A DNA stretch of 64,000 bases. It comes from Bradyrhizobium nivariense (GTDB lineage: Bacteria; Pseudomonadota; Alphaproteobacteria; Rhizobiales; Xanthobacteraceae). This document shows positions 52,655 through 60,688 of the stretch, piece after piece. The position numbers were made by a program, and so were the translations under genes. The notes beneath the pieces were generated by a model. The model had not been told where the DNA came from. It saw nothing but the letters and a program-made list of their open reading frames with translations, and made no database searches. The stretch lies in the NCBI RefSeq assembly GCF_029846715.1, contig NZ_JARVWW010000012.1, positions 62,001 through 126,000 of the forward strand, written 5' to 3'. How positions within the stretch are numbered: the stretch's first letter is position 1; every line of letters starts with the position of its first letter.

Positions 52655-52711
52655 CCTGGCTCCCTGTCTGGCTCTTGTTGTCGGACTCTTGTTGGTCCGC
52701 CGTCGTTCAGC

Positions 52712-53596
52712 TTAAGCGGCTCTTGCGCTGCTCGCGAGCTGCTTCAGGCCGAAATCATAGTTGAGATGAAAATACTCGCTGTCCACCATGCGACCATCGG
52801 GCGCACGGCCGGGCGGGCACCGCACAAATTCGCGGATCAAGCTGTCCTTGACGCCGAACACCACGTCAGAGTCGAGATATTGGTCGCCGGCCACGAACAC
52901 ATGGGTCACGAGTTGCTCGAAGCCGGGCGCCGAGATCATGAAATGCACATGCGCCGGGCGCCAGGGATGGCGGCCCTGGACCTCCAGCATGTCGCCGACC
53001 GGGCCGTCATGCGGGATCGGATAGGCGGCCGGCTTGATCGACCAAAAATTGAAGCGGCCATTCTGGTCGGTGTGGAAGCGTGCGCGCATCGCAAGATCGC
53101 CGATCTTGTCGAGCTGCTGCACGTCGTAATAGCCATCATCGTCGGAATGCCAGACGTCCACGATCGCGCCGGCAAGCGGCCGTCCGTCGACGGTCGACAC
53201 CGAGCCGGTGACGAGCATCGGATCGCCCTCCATGGGACCGGAGATGTCCTCGCCGTTGCTTTTCTCGGGCGAGGCCTGCACGAAGAACGGGCCGAGCACC
53301 GTGGTTTCGGTCGCGCCTTCCGGCACCGGATGGTTGATCGCGTCGACCAGCATGGAGACGCCGAGCGCGTCCGACAGCAGGATGAACTCCTGGCGCTTGT
53401 CGTCGCACATGTGGCCGGTGCGGGTCAGGAAGTCGATGCCGTAGTCCCATTCCTTCTGGGTCGGTCGCACCTCGCGGACGAAAGCATGAAGGTGGCGCAC
53501 CAGCGCTTCGCTGACCTGCTTGATCCGCGGATCGGTCGCGCCCGCGATCCGCTCCAGCACCGCGTCCGTGATGGTGTTTTCGTTGAAGTTACGCAT
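52712..53596 (-). CDS. Intradiol dioxygenase, hydroxyquinol 1,2-dioxygenase type
   Basis: A 294-aa non-haem Fe(III) intradiol dioxygenase. The four iron ligands of the family fit Tyr157 (DDGYYD), Tyr192 (PAAYPIP), His216 and His218 (RPAHVHF). The N-terminal helical dimerisation domain is typical of catechol and hydroxyquinol dioxygenases. The partner maleylacetate reductase in the same operon shows the likely substrate is hydroxyquinol or a chloro/hydroxy analogue cleaved to maleylacetate, rather than catechol, since no muconate cycloisomerase is present. The YciI-like and Dabb genes in the operon also fit aromatic metabolism. Confidence 0.9.
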   Translation of the reverse strand: MRNFNENTITDAVLERIAGATDPRIKQVSEALVRHLHAFVREVRPTQKEWDYGIDFLTRTGHMCDDKRQEFILLSDALGVSMLVDAINHPVPEGATETTVLGPFFVQASPEKSNGEDISGPMEGDPMLVTGSVSTVDGRPLAGAIVDVWHSDDDGYYDVQQLDKIGDLAMRARFHTDQNGRFNFWSIKPAAYPIPHDGPVGDMLEVQGRHPWRPAHVHFMISAPGFEQLVTHVFVAGDQYLDSDVVFGVKDSLIREFVRCPPGRAPDGRMVDSEYFHLNYDFGLKQLASSARAA

Positions 53597-53611
53597 GAGT
53601 GCCTCCGTGAA

Positions 53612-54514
53612 TCAGAGTTTCGGTTCGCCAAGACCGGACAGTCGTTCCAGGTGCTTGACGGTCGCGATGAAATCGGTGTCACCATCGCCCTGCGCGACCA
53701 GCGAGCCATAGGTCTCGCGCACTTGGGCTGCGAGTTGAAGCGGCACGCCGACGGCGTGGCCGGCGCCGAGGATCAAGTCGAGATCCTTGGCCATCTGCTT
53801 GCAGGAGAAGGTCGAGTCGAAATCGCGGTTACGCAGCGGCGCGGTCTTGTACTTCACCATAGGTGAGGCCACCGCGCTGTCGTCGAGAACTTTCAGAATG
53901 TCCTGCCAGCCGATGCCGCCCTTGCGCGCCAGCGCCAGGCTCTCCGCCATCATTGCGGCCGACACCGCGATCATCAGATTGACCGCTAGCTTCGCATATC
54001 GCGCTTCCTCGCCAGGCCCGAGATAGGTCTGGGCGCGGGTGAAGGCGGTGAGCAGCGGCTTTGCGTTCTCGTAGGCGTCCTTCGGACCCGAGACGAAGCA
54101 GCTCAGCGCGCCGGTGTGGACGATGCTGGCATTGCCCGAGACCGGCGCACGCAGGTAGAAGACACCGCGCGCCTGTGCGGCGGCGTCGACTTCAGCGGAC
54201 GCCTCGGCGCTCACGGTGCTGGTTTCGATCAAAACGGTTTTGGGCGCCATCGCGGCGATGAGGCCGGTCGAGCCGAGCAACGCGCCGCGCAAGGCGGCGT
54301 CATCGGGCAGGGACGTGACGATCGCGGCCTTGCCGCCCACGGCCTCGGCCGGTGAAGCGGCAATCGAAATGCCTTGCGCGCGGGCCTCGTCGAGCCGCGC
54401 TGCGCTCCGGTCGAAGGCGGTCACGGCGTAACCGGCCTTGGCGACGAGCACCGACATCGGCAGGCCCATCTTGCCGATCCCGATGAAAGCGATGTTCTCT
54501 AGAGCGTCTGTCAT
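53612..54514 (-). CDS. NAD(P)-dependent oxidoreductase (3-hydroxyisobutyrate dehydrogenase family)
   Basis: A 300-aa beta-hydroxyacid dehydrogenase. The N-terminal Rossmann motif IAFIGIGKMGLPMS and the catalytic lysine segment AKLAVNLMIA are visible, with PVSGNASIVHTGALSCFVSG in between. It would oxidise a hydroxy acid or reduce a semialdehyde. It lies 15 nt before the dioxygenase gene in the leftward operon. Start at MTDALENIAFIG; longer upstream reading is rejected as no ribosome site supports it. Confidence 0.85.
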   Translation of the reverse strand: MTDALENIAFIGIGKMGLPMSVLVAKAGYAVTAFDRSAARLDEARAQGISIAASPAEAVGGKAAIVTSLPDDAALRGALLGSTGLIAAMAPKTVLIETSTVSAEASAEVDAAAQARGVFYLRAPVSGNASIVHTGALSCFVSGPKDAYENAKPLLTAFTRAQTYLGPGEEARYAKLAVNLMIAVSAAMMAESLALARKGGIGWQDILKVLDDSAVASPMVKYKTAPLRNRDFDSTFSCKQMAKDLDLILGAGHAVGVPLQLAAQVRETYGSLVAQGDGDTDFIATVKHLERLSGLGEPKL

Positions 54515-54534
54515 CGTTGTTGTCCTTGACGCCC

Positions 54535-55908
54535 TCAGGCGGCGTGTCCCTGTCGTTCGATGTCGCGCACCAGCCGCCGGCCGGATTGCACGAGTAGTTC
54601 CTTGTTCGCCTCCAGACCGTCGGCCAGCAGCCGGCCATTCCGCTTCTTCCACACGCCGCCGATCATCACGGCCTCGATATTGGCGAGGCTCGTCTGCATC
54701 ACCACGGTGGAAACGGGATCGTGCACCGGAACGAGATTGAGATCGGAGGCATCGATGATGACGAGATCGGCGAGCTTGCCCGGCGTCAGCGAGCCGATCT
54801 GGTCCTCGCGGCCGAGCATGCGGGCGCCTTCCGTCGTGATCCAGCGCAGCGCCTCGCGGACGGGGATCGTGGTCGTCGCCGGAATGGTGCCGCTGGCCTT
54901 GCGCGCCTCGGCGTTGTCCAGCGCCCGCTGCATCGAGAGCGCAACGCGCGCGGCGGAGAAGAGATCGCCGGCGAGCACGGATTCCAGATCGATGCCGATG
55001 GTCGGCCGCACGCCGCGCTTGAGCAGCCGTCCGGTGATGGGAAAGCCGTGGCCCTGGATCATCTCGTTCTCCGGCGTCACCGAGAAGGACACGCCGAGAT
55101 CGACCATCCGGTCCAGCAGATCGTCAGGCAGATCGTTGCCATGGACGATGTTGACGCCGGCACTGACGAGGCCGGCCTCGATCAGCTTCTCCCAGCCATC
55201 GGGCGTCTTGGCGGGGCCGCCGCCCTGATGCATCGATGCGATCAGCTTAAGTTCGCGCGCCATGCGGAAGTCGTGCATGGCGACGTCGAGCGTCGAATAA
55301 TGCGGGCCGAGAATGGCGAGCCCGAGCGTAACGAGGCCGTCGCGGTCGGCGAGGGGCCCCGCCAGCAGCCGCTCGACCTCGCGGCGTGGATGCGGCACTT
55401 CCGAGAAGTGCGGCTCGCCCGGTTTCGGCTCGGGTTTTGGCGAGCCGTGGAAGAAGGCGGCGCGGATGCCGCTCTCGATCAGGCCGCGCACGGCGGCGTC
55501 GGTATGATCAGGCGTCGGATTGTTGTGGCACCAGTCGACCAGCGTGGTGGTACCTTGATTGATCTGGTTCAGCGCGCCGGCCAGCGTCGCGATATGGATG
55601 TCCTCAGGCCGAAACACGGTCGCGAGCCCGGCATGCATGCGGCGGAAATATTCCAGCAGCGTCCAGTTGGCGGCATAGCCGCGTAAGCCCGTCTGCCAGG
55701 TGTGCATATGCGCGTTGATCAGGCCGGGGATGACGATGCGCCCGGTGCCGTCGACGATCTCCGTTTCGGCCGCGCCGCCGCCGACGTCGATCGATGGGCG
55801 CACGTCAACGATGCGGCTACCCTCGATCAGCACGTCGCCGTCAGGCAGATCGCCGATCGCGTCATCCATGCTGATGATGACAGCGGATTTGATCAGCGTG
55901 CGCCGCAT
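54535..55908 (-). CDS. Amidohydrolase family protein (cytosine deaminase/AtzB-like)
   Basis: A 457-aa metal-dependent hydrolase of the amidohydrolase superfamily. Metal ligands include the HxH in INAHMHTWQ, the later His in SMHQGG and HGNDLPDD, and the Asp in PTIGIDLESV. Members hydrolyse amine or amide groups on heterocycles or guanine-like rings, e.g. 8-oxoguanine deaminase and hydroxyatrazine hydrolase. Here it may remove an amino group from the ring compound before hydroxylation. The gene is 4 nt from the maleylacetate reductase gene, so it is part of the operon. Confidence 0.82.
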   Translation of the reverse strand: MRRTLIKSAVIISMDDAIGDLPDGDVLIEGSRIVDVRPSIDVGGGAAETEIVDGTGRIVIPGLINAHMHTWQTGLRGYAANWTLLEYFRRMHAGLATVFRPEDIHIATLAGALNQINQGTTTLVDWCHNNPTPDHTDAAVRGLIESGIRAAFFHGSPKPEPKPGEPHFSEVPHPRREVERLLAGPLADRDGLVTLGLAILGPHYSTLDVAMHDFRMARELKLIASMHQGGGPAKTPDGWEKLIEAGLVSAGVNIVHGNDLPDDLLDRMVDLGVSFSVTPENEMIQGHGFPITGRLLKRGVRPTIGIDLESVLAGDLFSAARVALSMQRALDNAEARKASGTIPATTTIPVREALRWITTEGARMLGREDQIGSLTPGKLADLVIIDASDLNLVPVHDPVSTVVMQTSLANIEAVMIGGVWKKRNGRLLADGLEANKELLVQSGRRLVRDIERQGHAA

Positions 55909-55912
55909 GGAA

Positions 55913-56992
55913 TCAAGCCGCCGCTTTGATGGCGCCGGGCGGCTCGCCGGCCCAGGCCCGCGCGATCAGGTCGCGAATGGCGTTGCGTTCGAGCGGCCGC
56001 GGGTTCCAGTAGGCGTTGGTGACCGCGAGATCGGCAGCCTTGTCGATGCCGCCTTCGGGCATGCCGATGTCGCGCAATGCGACCTTCGCACCCAGCCGCT
56101 TCGCGAGCTCGAAAAGTCCTTGCGATGCATCGGCGGCGCCGATTGCGCGTGAGATCCGCGCCATCGCATCGGGCACGGCCGGCGCGTTGTAGGCCAGCGC
56201 ATGCGGTAGCACGATGGTGTGGGTCTCGGCATGCGGCAGATCGAAGGTGCCGCCGAGCGTGTGGCAGAGCTTGTGATGCAGCGCCATGCCGACGGTGCCG
56301 AGGCAAACGCCGCACAGCCAGGCGCCATAGAGCGCTTCGGTGCGAGCCTCGCGGTCGTCGCCCTTGGCGGCGATGGCGGGCAGGGCGCGTGCCAACGCGC
56401 GAATGCCTTCTTCCGCCATCAGCGAGGTGATGGGATTAGTGTCGCGCGCGTAAAGCGCCTCGACCGCATGCGCGATCGCGTTGATGCCTGATGTCGCGGC
56501 CAGGCTCGCCGGCAGCGTCAGGGTCAGATCGACATCGTAGATCACGGTCTCCGGCAGCACCGCTGCATCGCGTACCGTGGTCTTCAGGCCGTTCTCGGTC
56601 TGGCCGACGATCGGCGTCATCTCCGAGCCGGCATAGGTGGTGGGAATACAAAGCTGGTTGACGCCTGTGCGCAAGGCCAGCGCCTTGCCGAGGCCGGTGG
56701 TCGAGCCGCCGCCGAGCGAGACGATGCAGTCGGCCTCGCATGCCTTCATCGCCGCGAGCGCCCGCTCCGTGACCTCGACCGGCGTATGCATGGTCGCGCC
56801 TGGAAAGTTGCCGGCATAGAGCGGACCGAGTGTCGCGCCTAGGCTTTTGCCTTGCGCCTCCTGCTGCGGGGTCGTCAGCACCAGCGCGCGCTTGCCGCCG
56901 AGCCGCTCGACCTCGGCCTTGGCTTCGGCCAGCGTTCCGCTGCCGAACACGACGCGGCAGGGCAGGTTTTCAAAGGTGAACGTACCGATCAT
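55913..56992 (-). CDS. Maleylacetate reductase
   Basis: A 359-aa member of the iron-containing alcohol dehydrogenase family, most like maleylacetate reductases, which reduce maleylacetate to 3-oxoadipate with NAD(P)H. The signature blocks are VFGSGTLAEAKAEVERLG, the NAD-binding SLGGGSTTGLGKALA, IPTTYAGSEMTPIVG and HKLCHTLGGTFDLPHAETH. A longer upstream frame passes through the Dabb gene and is rejected; the ATG at 56992 overlaps the Dabb stop. Together with the intradiol dioxygenase it completes the hydroxyquinol to 3-oxoadipate route. Confidence 0.93.
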   Translation of the reverse strand: MIGTFTFENLPCRVVFGSGTLAEAKAEVERLGGKRALVLTTPQQEAQGKSLGATLGPLYAGNFPGATMHTPVEVTERALAAMKACEADCIVSLGGGSTTGLGKALALRTGVNQLCIPTTYAGSEMTPIVGQTENGLKTTVRDAAVLPETVIYDVDLTLTLPASLAATSGINAIAHAVEALYARDTNPITSLMAEEGIRALARALPAIAAKGDDREARTEALYGAWLCGVCLGTVGMALHHKLCHTLGGTFDLPHAETHTIVLPHALAYNAPAVPDAMARISRAIGAADASQGLFELAKRLGAKVALRDIGMPEGGIDKAADLAVTNAYWNPRPLERNAIRDLIARAWAGEPPGAIKAAA

Positions 56993-57312
56993 GCGCCGGT
57001 CTCTTTGATCGGATAGTCGACCTGGAAGCGCCCGATCCGCAAGTCGCCCAGCGCCTCGCGTACGCGCAAATGTTCCGGGTGGGTGGCGTAGGCCTGGAGC
57101 GAGGCGTGGTCGGTGAATTCGGAGAACAGAACGACGTCGCAGGCGTAGTCGACATCGCTGACATCGAGGCCGACCTCTATATGGGTGAGGCCGTCGATCC
57201 GGCCGCGCAGCCCCTCGAACAGGGTCTTGACCTTGACCCGGGCGGCGGAACGCTCCGCTGGCGTCTCCCCGCGCAGCCGCCACATCACGATGTGCCTGAT
57301 CGGGCCCGACAT
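56989..57312 (-). CDS. Dabb family (stress-responsive A/B barrel) protein
   Basis: A 107-aa Dabb-domain protein (alpha-beta dimeric barrel), beginning PIRHIVMWRLRGETP and containing YACDVVLFSEFTDHASLQAYATHPEH, typical of this family. Its role in aromatic operons is unknown. It is the first gene of the leftward operon, 108 bp from the LysR start, and its stop overlaps the maleylacetate reductase start by 4 nt. Confidence 0.85.
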   Translation of the reverse strand: MSGPIRHIVMWRLRGETPAERSAARVKVKTLFEGLRGRIDGLTHIEVGLDVSDVDYACDVVLFSEFTDHASLQAYATHPEHLRVREALGDLRIGRFQVDYPIKETGA

Positions 57313-57354
57313 TTCCCTGTTTCCTCGCCTGCTATCTTGCTTATGTTGGGGCCA

Positions 57355-57389
57355 TATTGACTTGCGAGATGCGGAAATAAAGGTCAATA
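57355..57389. promoter_or_regulatory. Inverted repeat in the LysR divergent promoter region
   Basis: tattgac (57355-57361) and gtcaata (57383-57389) form a perfect inverted repeat with a 21-nt spacer, in the 108-bp gap between the Dabb operon and the divergent lysR gene. Dyads in such gaps are usual LysR-type binding sites. Distance to the lysR start codon is 31 bp, so the site may also be autoregulatory. Confidence 0.45.
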
Positions 57390-57420
57390 ATCGTAAGTCT
57401 CTTTTCCTGTTTGCGAAACA

Positions 57421-58344
57421 ATGGACCGTCTCCTCCAACTGGAAGTGTTTGCCAAGACGGCCGAGCTCGGCAGCCTGTCCAAAGCTGCCGAAGCCCTGCG
57501 CATGTCGAATGCGGCCGCTAGCCGCCATCTCAGCGCGCTCGAGGAGCGCCTTGCGGTCCGGCTGATCGAGCGCAACACCCGCCGGCTGTGGTTGACGGAG
57601 GCGGGGCAGGAGCTGCTGGAGCGGTCCAGCCGGGTTTTGAGCGAACTGGCGGAGGCCGAGGACATCGTCAGCGATCGCGCGCTGTCGCCGCAGGGCACGC
57701 TGCGGGTCACGAGCTCGCTGTCCTTTGCGGTGATCTATCTGGCGCCGATGCTGCCGGCCTTCCGCGCGCGCTATCCGAAGCTCAACATGCAGATCACCAC
57801 CGCCAACCGCTACTCCGATTTCATCGAGGCCGGCATCGACGTGGCGATCAGGACGCGCGAGCAGGAGCCGGATTCGAACATCATCGTTCGCCGCATCGGC
57901 CAGATGCGGCGTGTGCTCGCCGCGGCGCCCTCATATCTCGCAAGCTGTAGCGAGCCGGAGCAGCCCGCCGATCTCGCGCGCCATAACATGCTGGTCTACA
58001 ATCTCGCCAACGATCCCTATTCACTGCGCCTGCGCAAAGGCCATGGCGCGCAGACTGTCCGCATCACGCCCACGCTCGACAGCAATGACGGCCAGGTCAT
58101 CCGCGGTGCGGCACTGGCGGGGCTCGGCATTCTGATCCAGCCGCTCTACATCGTGCAAAGCGATATCGCGGCGGGCCGTCTCGTCCCGGTCCTGATGGAC
58201 TGGGAGCTGCCGCTGTTGACGATGAACATCGCCTACCAGAACCGCGCCGGACTGCCGGCCAAGATCAGGGTCTTTTCCGACTTCCTGGTCACCCACATCC
58301 GCGAGCATTCGCAGCCGGGGATCTGGATCGACGCAGCGAAGTGA
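57421..58344 (+). CDS. LysR family transcriptional regulator
   Basis: A 307-aa LysR-type regulator with an N-terminal winged helix (DRLLQLEVFAKTAELGSLSKAAEALRMS) and a C-terminal substrate-binding domain. Divergent orientation across a short gap from the hydroxyquinol-type operon makes it its likely activator. The start ATG at 57421 gives a standard family N-terminus. The next gene, a MarR-type regulator, begins 42 bp downstream in the same direction. Confidence 0.92.
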   Translation: MDRLLQLEVFAKTAELGSLSKAAEALRMSNAAASRHLSALEERLAVRLIERNTRRLWLTEAGQELLERSSRVLSELAEAEDIVSDRALSPQGTLRVTSSLSFAVIYLAPMLPAFRARYPKLNMQITTANRYSDFIEAGIDVAIRTREQEPDSNIIVRRIGQMRRVLAAAPSYLASCSEPEQPADLARHNMLVYNLANDPYSLRLRKGHGAQTVRITPTLDSNDGQVIRGAALAGLGILIQPLYIVQSDIAAGRLVPVLMDWELPLLTMNIAYQNRAGLPAKIRVFSDFLVTHIREHSQPGIWIDAAK

Positions 58345-58386
58345 GCGACATTTCGAATTCAGGCGGCTTTGTAGAAGGCACATCCA

Positions 58387-58854
58387 TTGAAAGCCAGGAC
58401 ATCCGGCACCGCATGGCGGCATGCCAACATCGGTCGCCTGCTCAACAACGCAGTGCGGCGCTTCGAAGGTCGTGTGCTCGAACTGATGAGCGAGAAGGGG
58501 CATGACGAAACGCGGATCGCGCATGTCGGCCTCACACGCAATCTCGACGTGGAGGGCACCAGATTGACCGAGCTCGCCCGCCGCGCCTCCATGAGCAAGC
58601 AGGCGATGGGCGAGCTGGTCGATCAATGCGCCGAGCTCGGCCTGGTTGATCGCATTGCCGATCCGACCGATCGGCGCGCGCGCATCGTCATGTTCACGCC
58701 GGCCGGGCGCAAATGGCTCGATGCGTTCCGCGATGCGGTCGACATCGCCGAGCAGGAGATGCGCACCGAGCTCGGCAAGGCCACGATGGACGCGATCCTG
58801 AAGGGACTGGCGGTCTATGGCGCGGAGTTCGACACGCTCGACGACGTCATTTAG
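58387..58854 (+). CDS. MarR family transcriptional regulator
   Basis: A 155-aa MarR-type winged-helix regulator. The core RLTELARRASMSKQAMGELVDQ helix-turn-helix and RIADPTDRRARIVMFTPAGRKW wing are characteristic. The start must be a TTG (58387), since an in-frame stop lies 15 nt upstream and the next ATG falls inside the core; GAAGG sits at the right distance before it. It precedes the flavin hydroxylase gene by 67 bp, and a perfect palindrome lies in that gap, so it is the likely repressor of the operon. Confidence 0.85.
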   Translation: MKARTSGTAWRHANIGRLLNNAVRRFEGRVLELMSEKGHDETRIAHVGLTRNLDVEGTRLTELARRASMSKQAMGELVDQCAELGLVDRIADPTDRRARIVMFTPAGRKWLDAFRDAVDIAEQEMRTELGKATMDAILKGLAVYGAEFDTLDDVI

Positions 58855-58884
58855 TCAGGCGACTTGACGATATCGTCAGGCGAC
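58854..58884. promoter_or_regulatory. Palindrome and direct repeats: candidate MarR operator
   Basis: TGACGATATCGTCA (58865-58878) is a perfect 14-bp palindrome. It lies between two GTCAGGCGAC direct repeats at 58854-58863 and 58875-58884, whose starts are exactly 21 bp apart, about two helical turns. The cluster fills the gap between the marR-type gene and the flavin hydroxylase gene, where a MarR dimer could block transcription. Confidence 0.55.
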
Positions 58885-58921
58885 CTTACCATGCAGGATA
58901 ATGCTGGTAGGGAGAAGCGTC

Positions 58922-60610
58922 TTGGAAACACGTCTGACGGCCTCGGTGCTCATCGTGGGCGGGGGGCCCTGCGGGCTGATGCTCGCCAACGAGCTCGGCC
59001 GGCGCGGCGTGTCCGCGATCCTGGTCGATGAAAAGCCAGGCACGGCATTCAATCCGCAAGCCAATGCGACGCAAGCGCGCTCGATGGAGCACTATCGGCG
59101 GCTGGGTTTTGCCGACGAGATCCGACGCGAAGGTCTGCCTGCGGATTATCCGACCGACGTTGCGTATTTCACGCGCTACACCGGTTACGAGCTGGCCCGA
59201 TTTCAGTTGCCGTCATCGTCACGCGCGAGCGAGCTCGTCAAGGGCATGTCGGGCTCCTGGAGCGCGGCCGAGCTGCCGCATCGGGTATCGCAAAAATATG
59301 TCGAGGCGGTGCTGCGCCGCCATGCCGAACGAATCCCCGGAGTAAAGCTCAACTATGGCCACCGGCTGATCGACTATGTCGAAAGCGACGACGGCATCGT
59401 CGGCGACGTCGAATGTCTCGATGATGGCAGCCGCTTTCAGGTGCGGGCCGACTTTCTGGTCGGGGCGGACGGGCCGCGCTCGATGGTCCGGCAGTCGCTC
59501 GGGATCGTCTACGGCGGCGAAAGCGGAACGCAGCGTGATTTCATGGGCGGCCGCATGCTTGCGGTCTATCTCCGTTCGCCCGGCTTCTACGCGAGCATAC
59601 CGCACGCCAAGGCGTGGATGTACAATTGCTTCAACGGCGACCGCCGCGCCTTCATGGCATCCGTCAACGGTCGCGACGAATTCGCGTTTCACACGCAGCT
59701 TCGGCCGGGTGAAGACGAGAGTGCGATCACGATCGAAGAAGCCAAGGTCGCGTTCCAGCGCGCCTGCGGCGCGCTGATCGATTGCGAGGTACTTTCATTT
59801 CTGACCTGGACCGCCGGTCACGCGCTGGTCGCGAATGGAATGCAGCGGGGCAGGGTGTTCCTCGGCGGCGACGCGGCGCATCTGTTCACGCCGACCGGCG
59901 GGCTCGGCTACAACACAGCGATCGAGGATGCGGTCAATCTCGGCTGGAAGCTCGCAAGCGTCGTCAAGGGTGTGAGCCCGGCGGGGCTGCTCGACAGCTA
60001 TGAGGTCGAGCGGCGTCCGGTGGCGCTGCGCAACACCGATTATGCGCGCCGCTTCGCCGACTCGCTTGGTCTGTTCGCTCCCGCGACGGAGATCGAGGAC
60101 GCCACCGACGCCGGCGGCGAGGCGCGGCGGACGGCGGGCGTCTATCTCGAACAGCACGCCCGCGCCGAATTCAACATTCCCGGCGTCACCTTCGGCGGGC
60201 GCTACGACGGCTCGCCGATTATCGTCTCCGATGGCAGCCCGCCGCCGCCCGATGCCGCGAACGTCTACGTTCCGAGCGCCTGTCCCGGCGGCCGCGCACC
60301 GCATGCGTGGTTGAACGACGGCGTCTCCTTGTACGACCTGTTCGGTTTCGAGTGGACGCTGCTCCAGTTCGGCGAGGTCGCGTCGGCTCACGCAGTGGTC
60401 GCCGAGGCTATCCGGGCGATCAAGGCCGATCTGAAACTCGTTACGCTGCCGAAATCTCTGCGCGATCTCTACGAGGCCGATCTCGCCCTGATACGCCCCG
60501 ACCAGATCGTGGCCTGGCGCGGTAGCGCGTCACAGGCCGGGATGATCGGAGGCGTTCTCGCCCGCGCACTCGGACACAGTGCGAGCGACGGCGCGCGCCT
60601 GGCAAGCTGA
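58922..60610 (+). CDS. FAD-dependent aromatic hydroxylase (class A flavoprotein monooxygenase)
   Basis: A 562-aa single-component flavin hydroxylase of the PheA/MhpA/TfdB type. The FAD motifs are LIVGGGPCGLMLANELGRRG, the DG segment FLVGADGPRSMVR and the C-terminal GDAAHLFTPTGGLGYNTAIE, in the right order and spacing. A thioredoxin-like C-terminal domain follows. The start at TTG 58922 is preferred because GGGAGAAG precedes it; an ATG seven codons upstream has no such site. It hydroxylates a phenolic or aromatic acid, feeding the pathway that the decarboxylase and aldehyde dehydrogenase downstream suggest. Confidence 0.88.
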   Translation: METRLTASVLIVGGGPCGLMLANELGRRGVSAILVDEKPGTAFNPQANATQARSMEHYRRLGFADEIRREGLPADYPTDVAYFTRYTGYELARFQLPSSSRASELVKGMSGSWSAAELPHRVSQKYVEAVLRRHAERIPGVKLNYGHRLIDYVESDDGIVGDVECLDDGSRFQVRADFLVGADGPRSMVRQSLGIVYGGESGTQRDFMGGRMLAVYLRSPGFYASIPHAKAWMYNCFNGDRRAFMASVNGRDEFAFHTQLRPGEDESAITIEEAKVAFQRACGALIDCEVLSFLTWTAGHALVANGMQRGRVFLGGDAAHLFTPTGGLGYNTAIEDAVNLGWKLASVVKGVSPAGLLDSYEVERRPVALRNTDYARRFADSLGLFAPATEIEDATDAGGEARRTAGVYLEQHARAEFNIPGVTFGGRYDGSPIIVSDGSPPPPDAANVYVPSACPGGRAPHAWLNDGVSLYDLFGFEWTLLQFGEVASAHAVVAEAIRAIKADLKLVTLPKSLRDLYEADLALIRPDQIVAWRGSASQAGMIGGVLARALGHSASDGARLAS

Positions 60611-60688
60611 TCGACTCCCGCCGTCGCATCCGATCAGCGGCTGCGCGGCCAATAACAACAAAACACAATGACACCGGAGGAGGAAACC

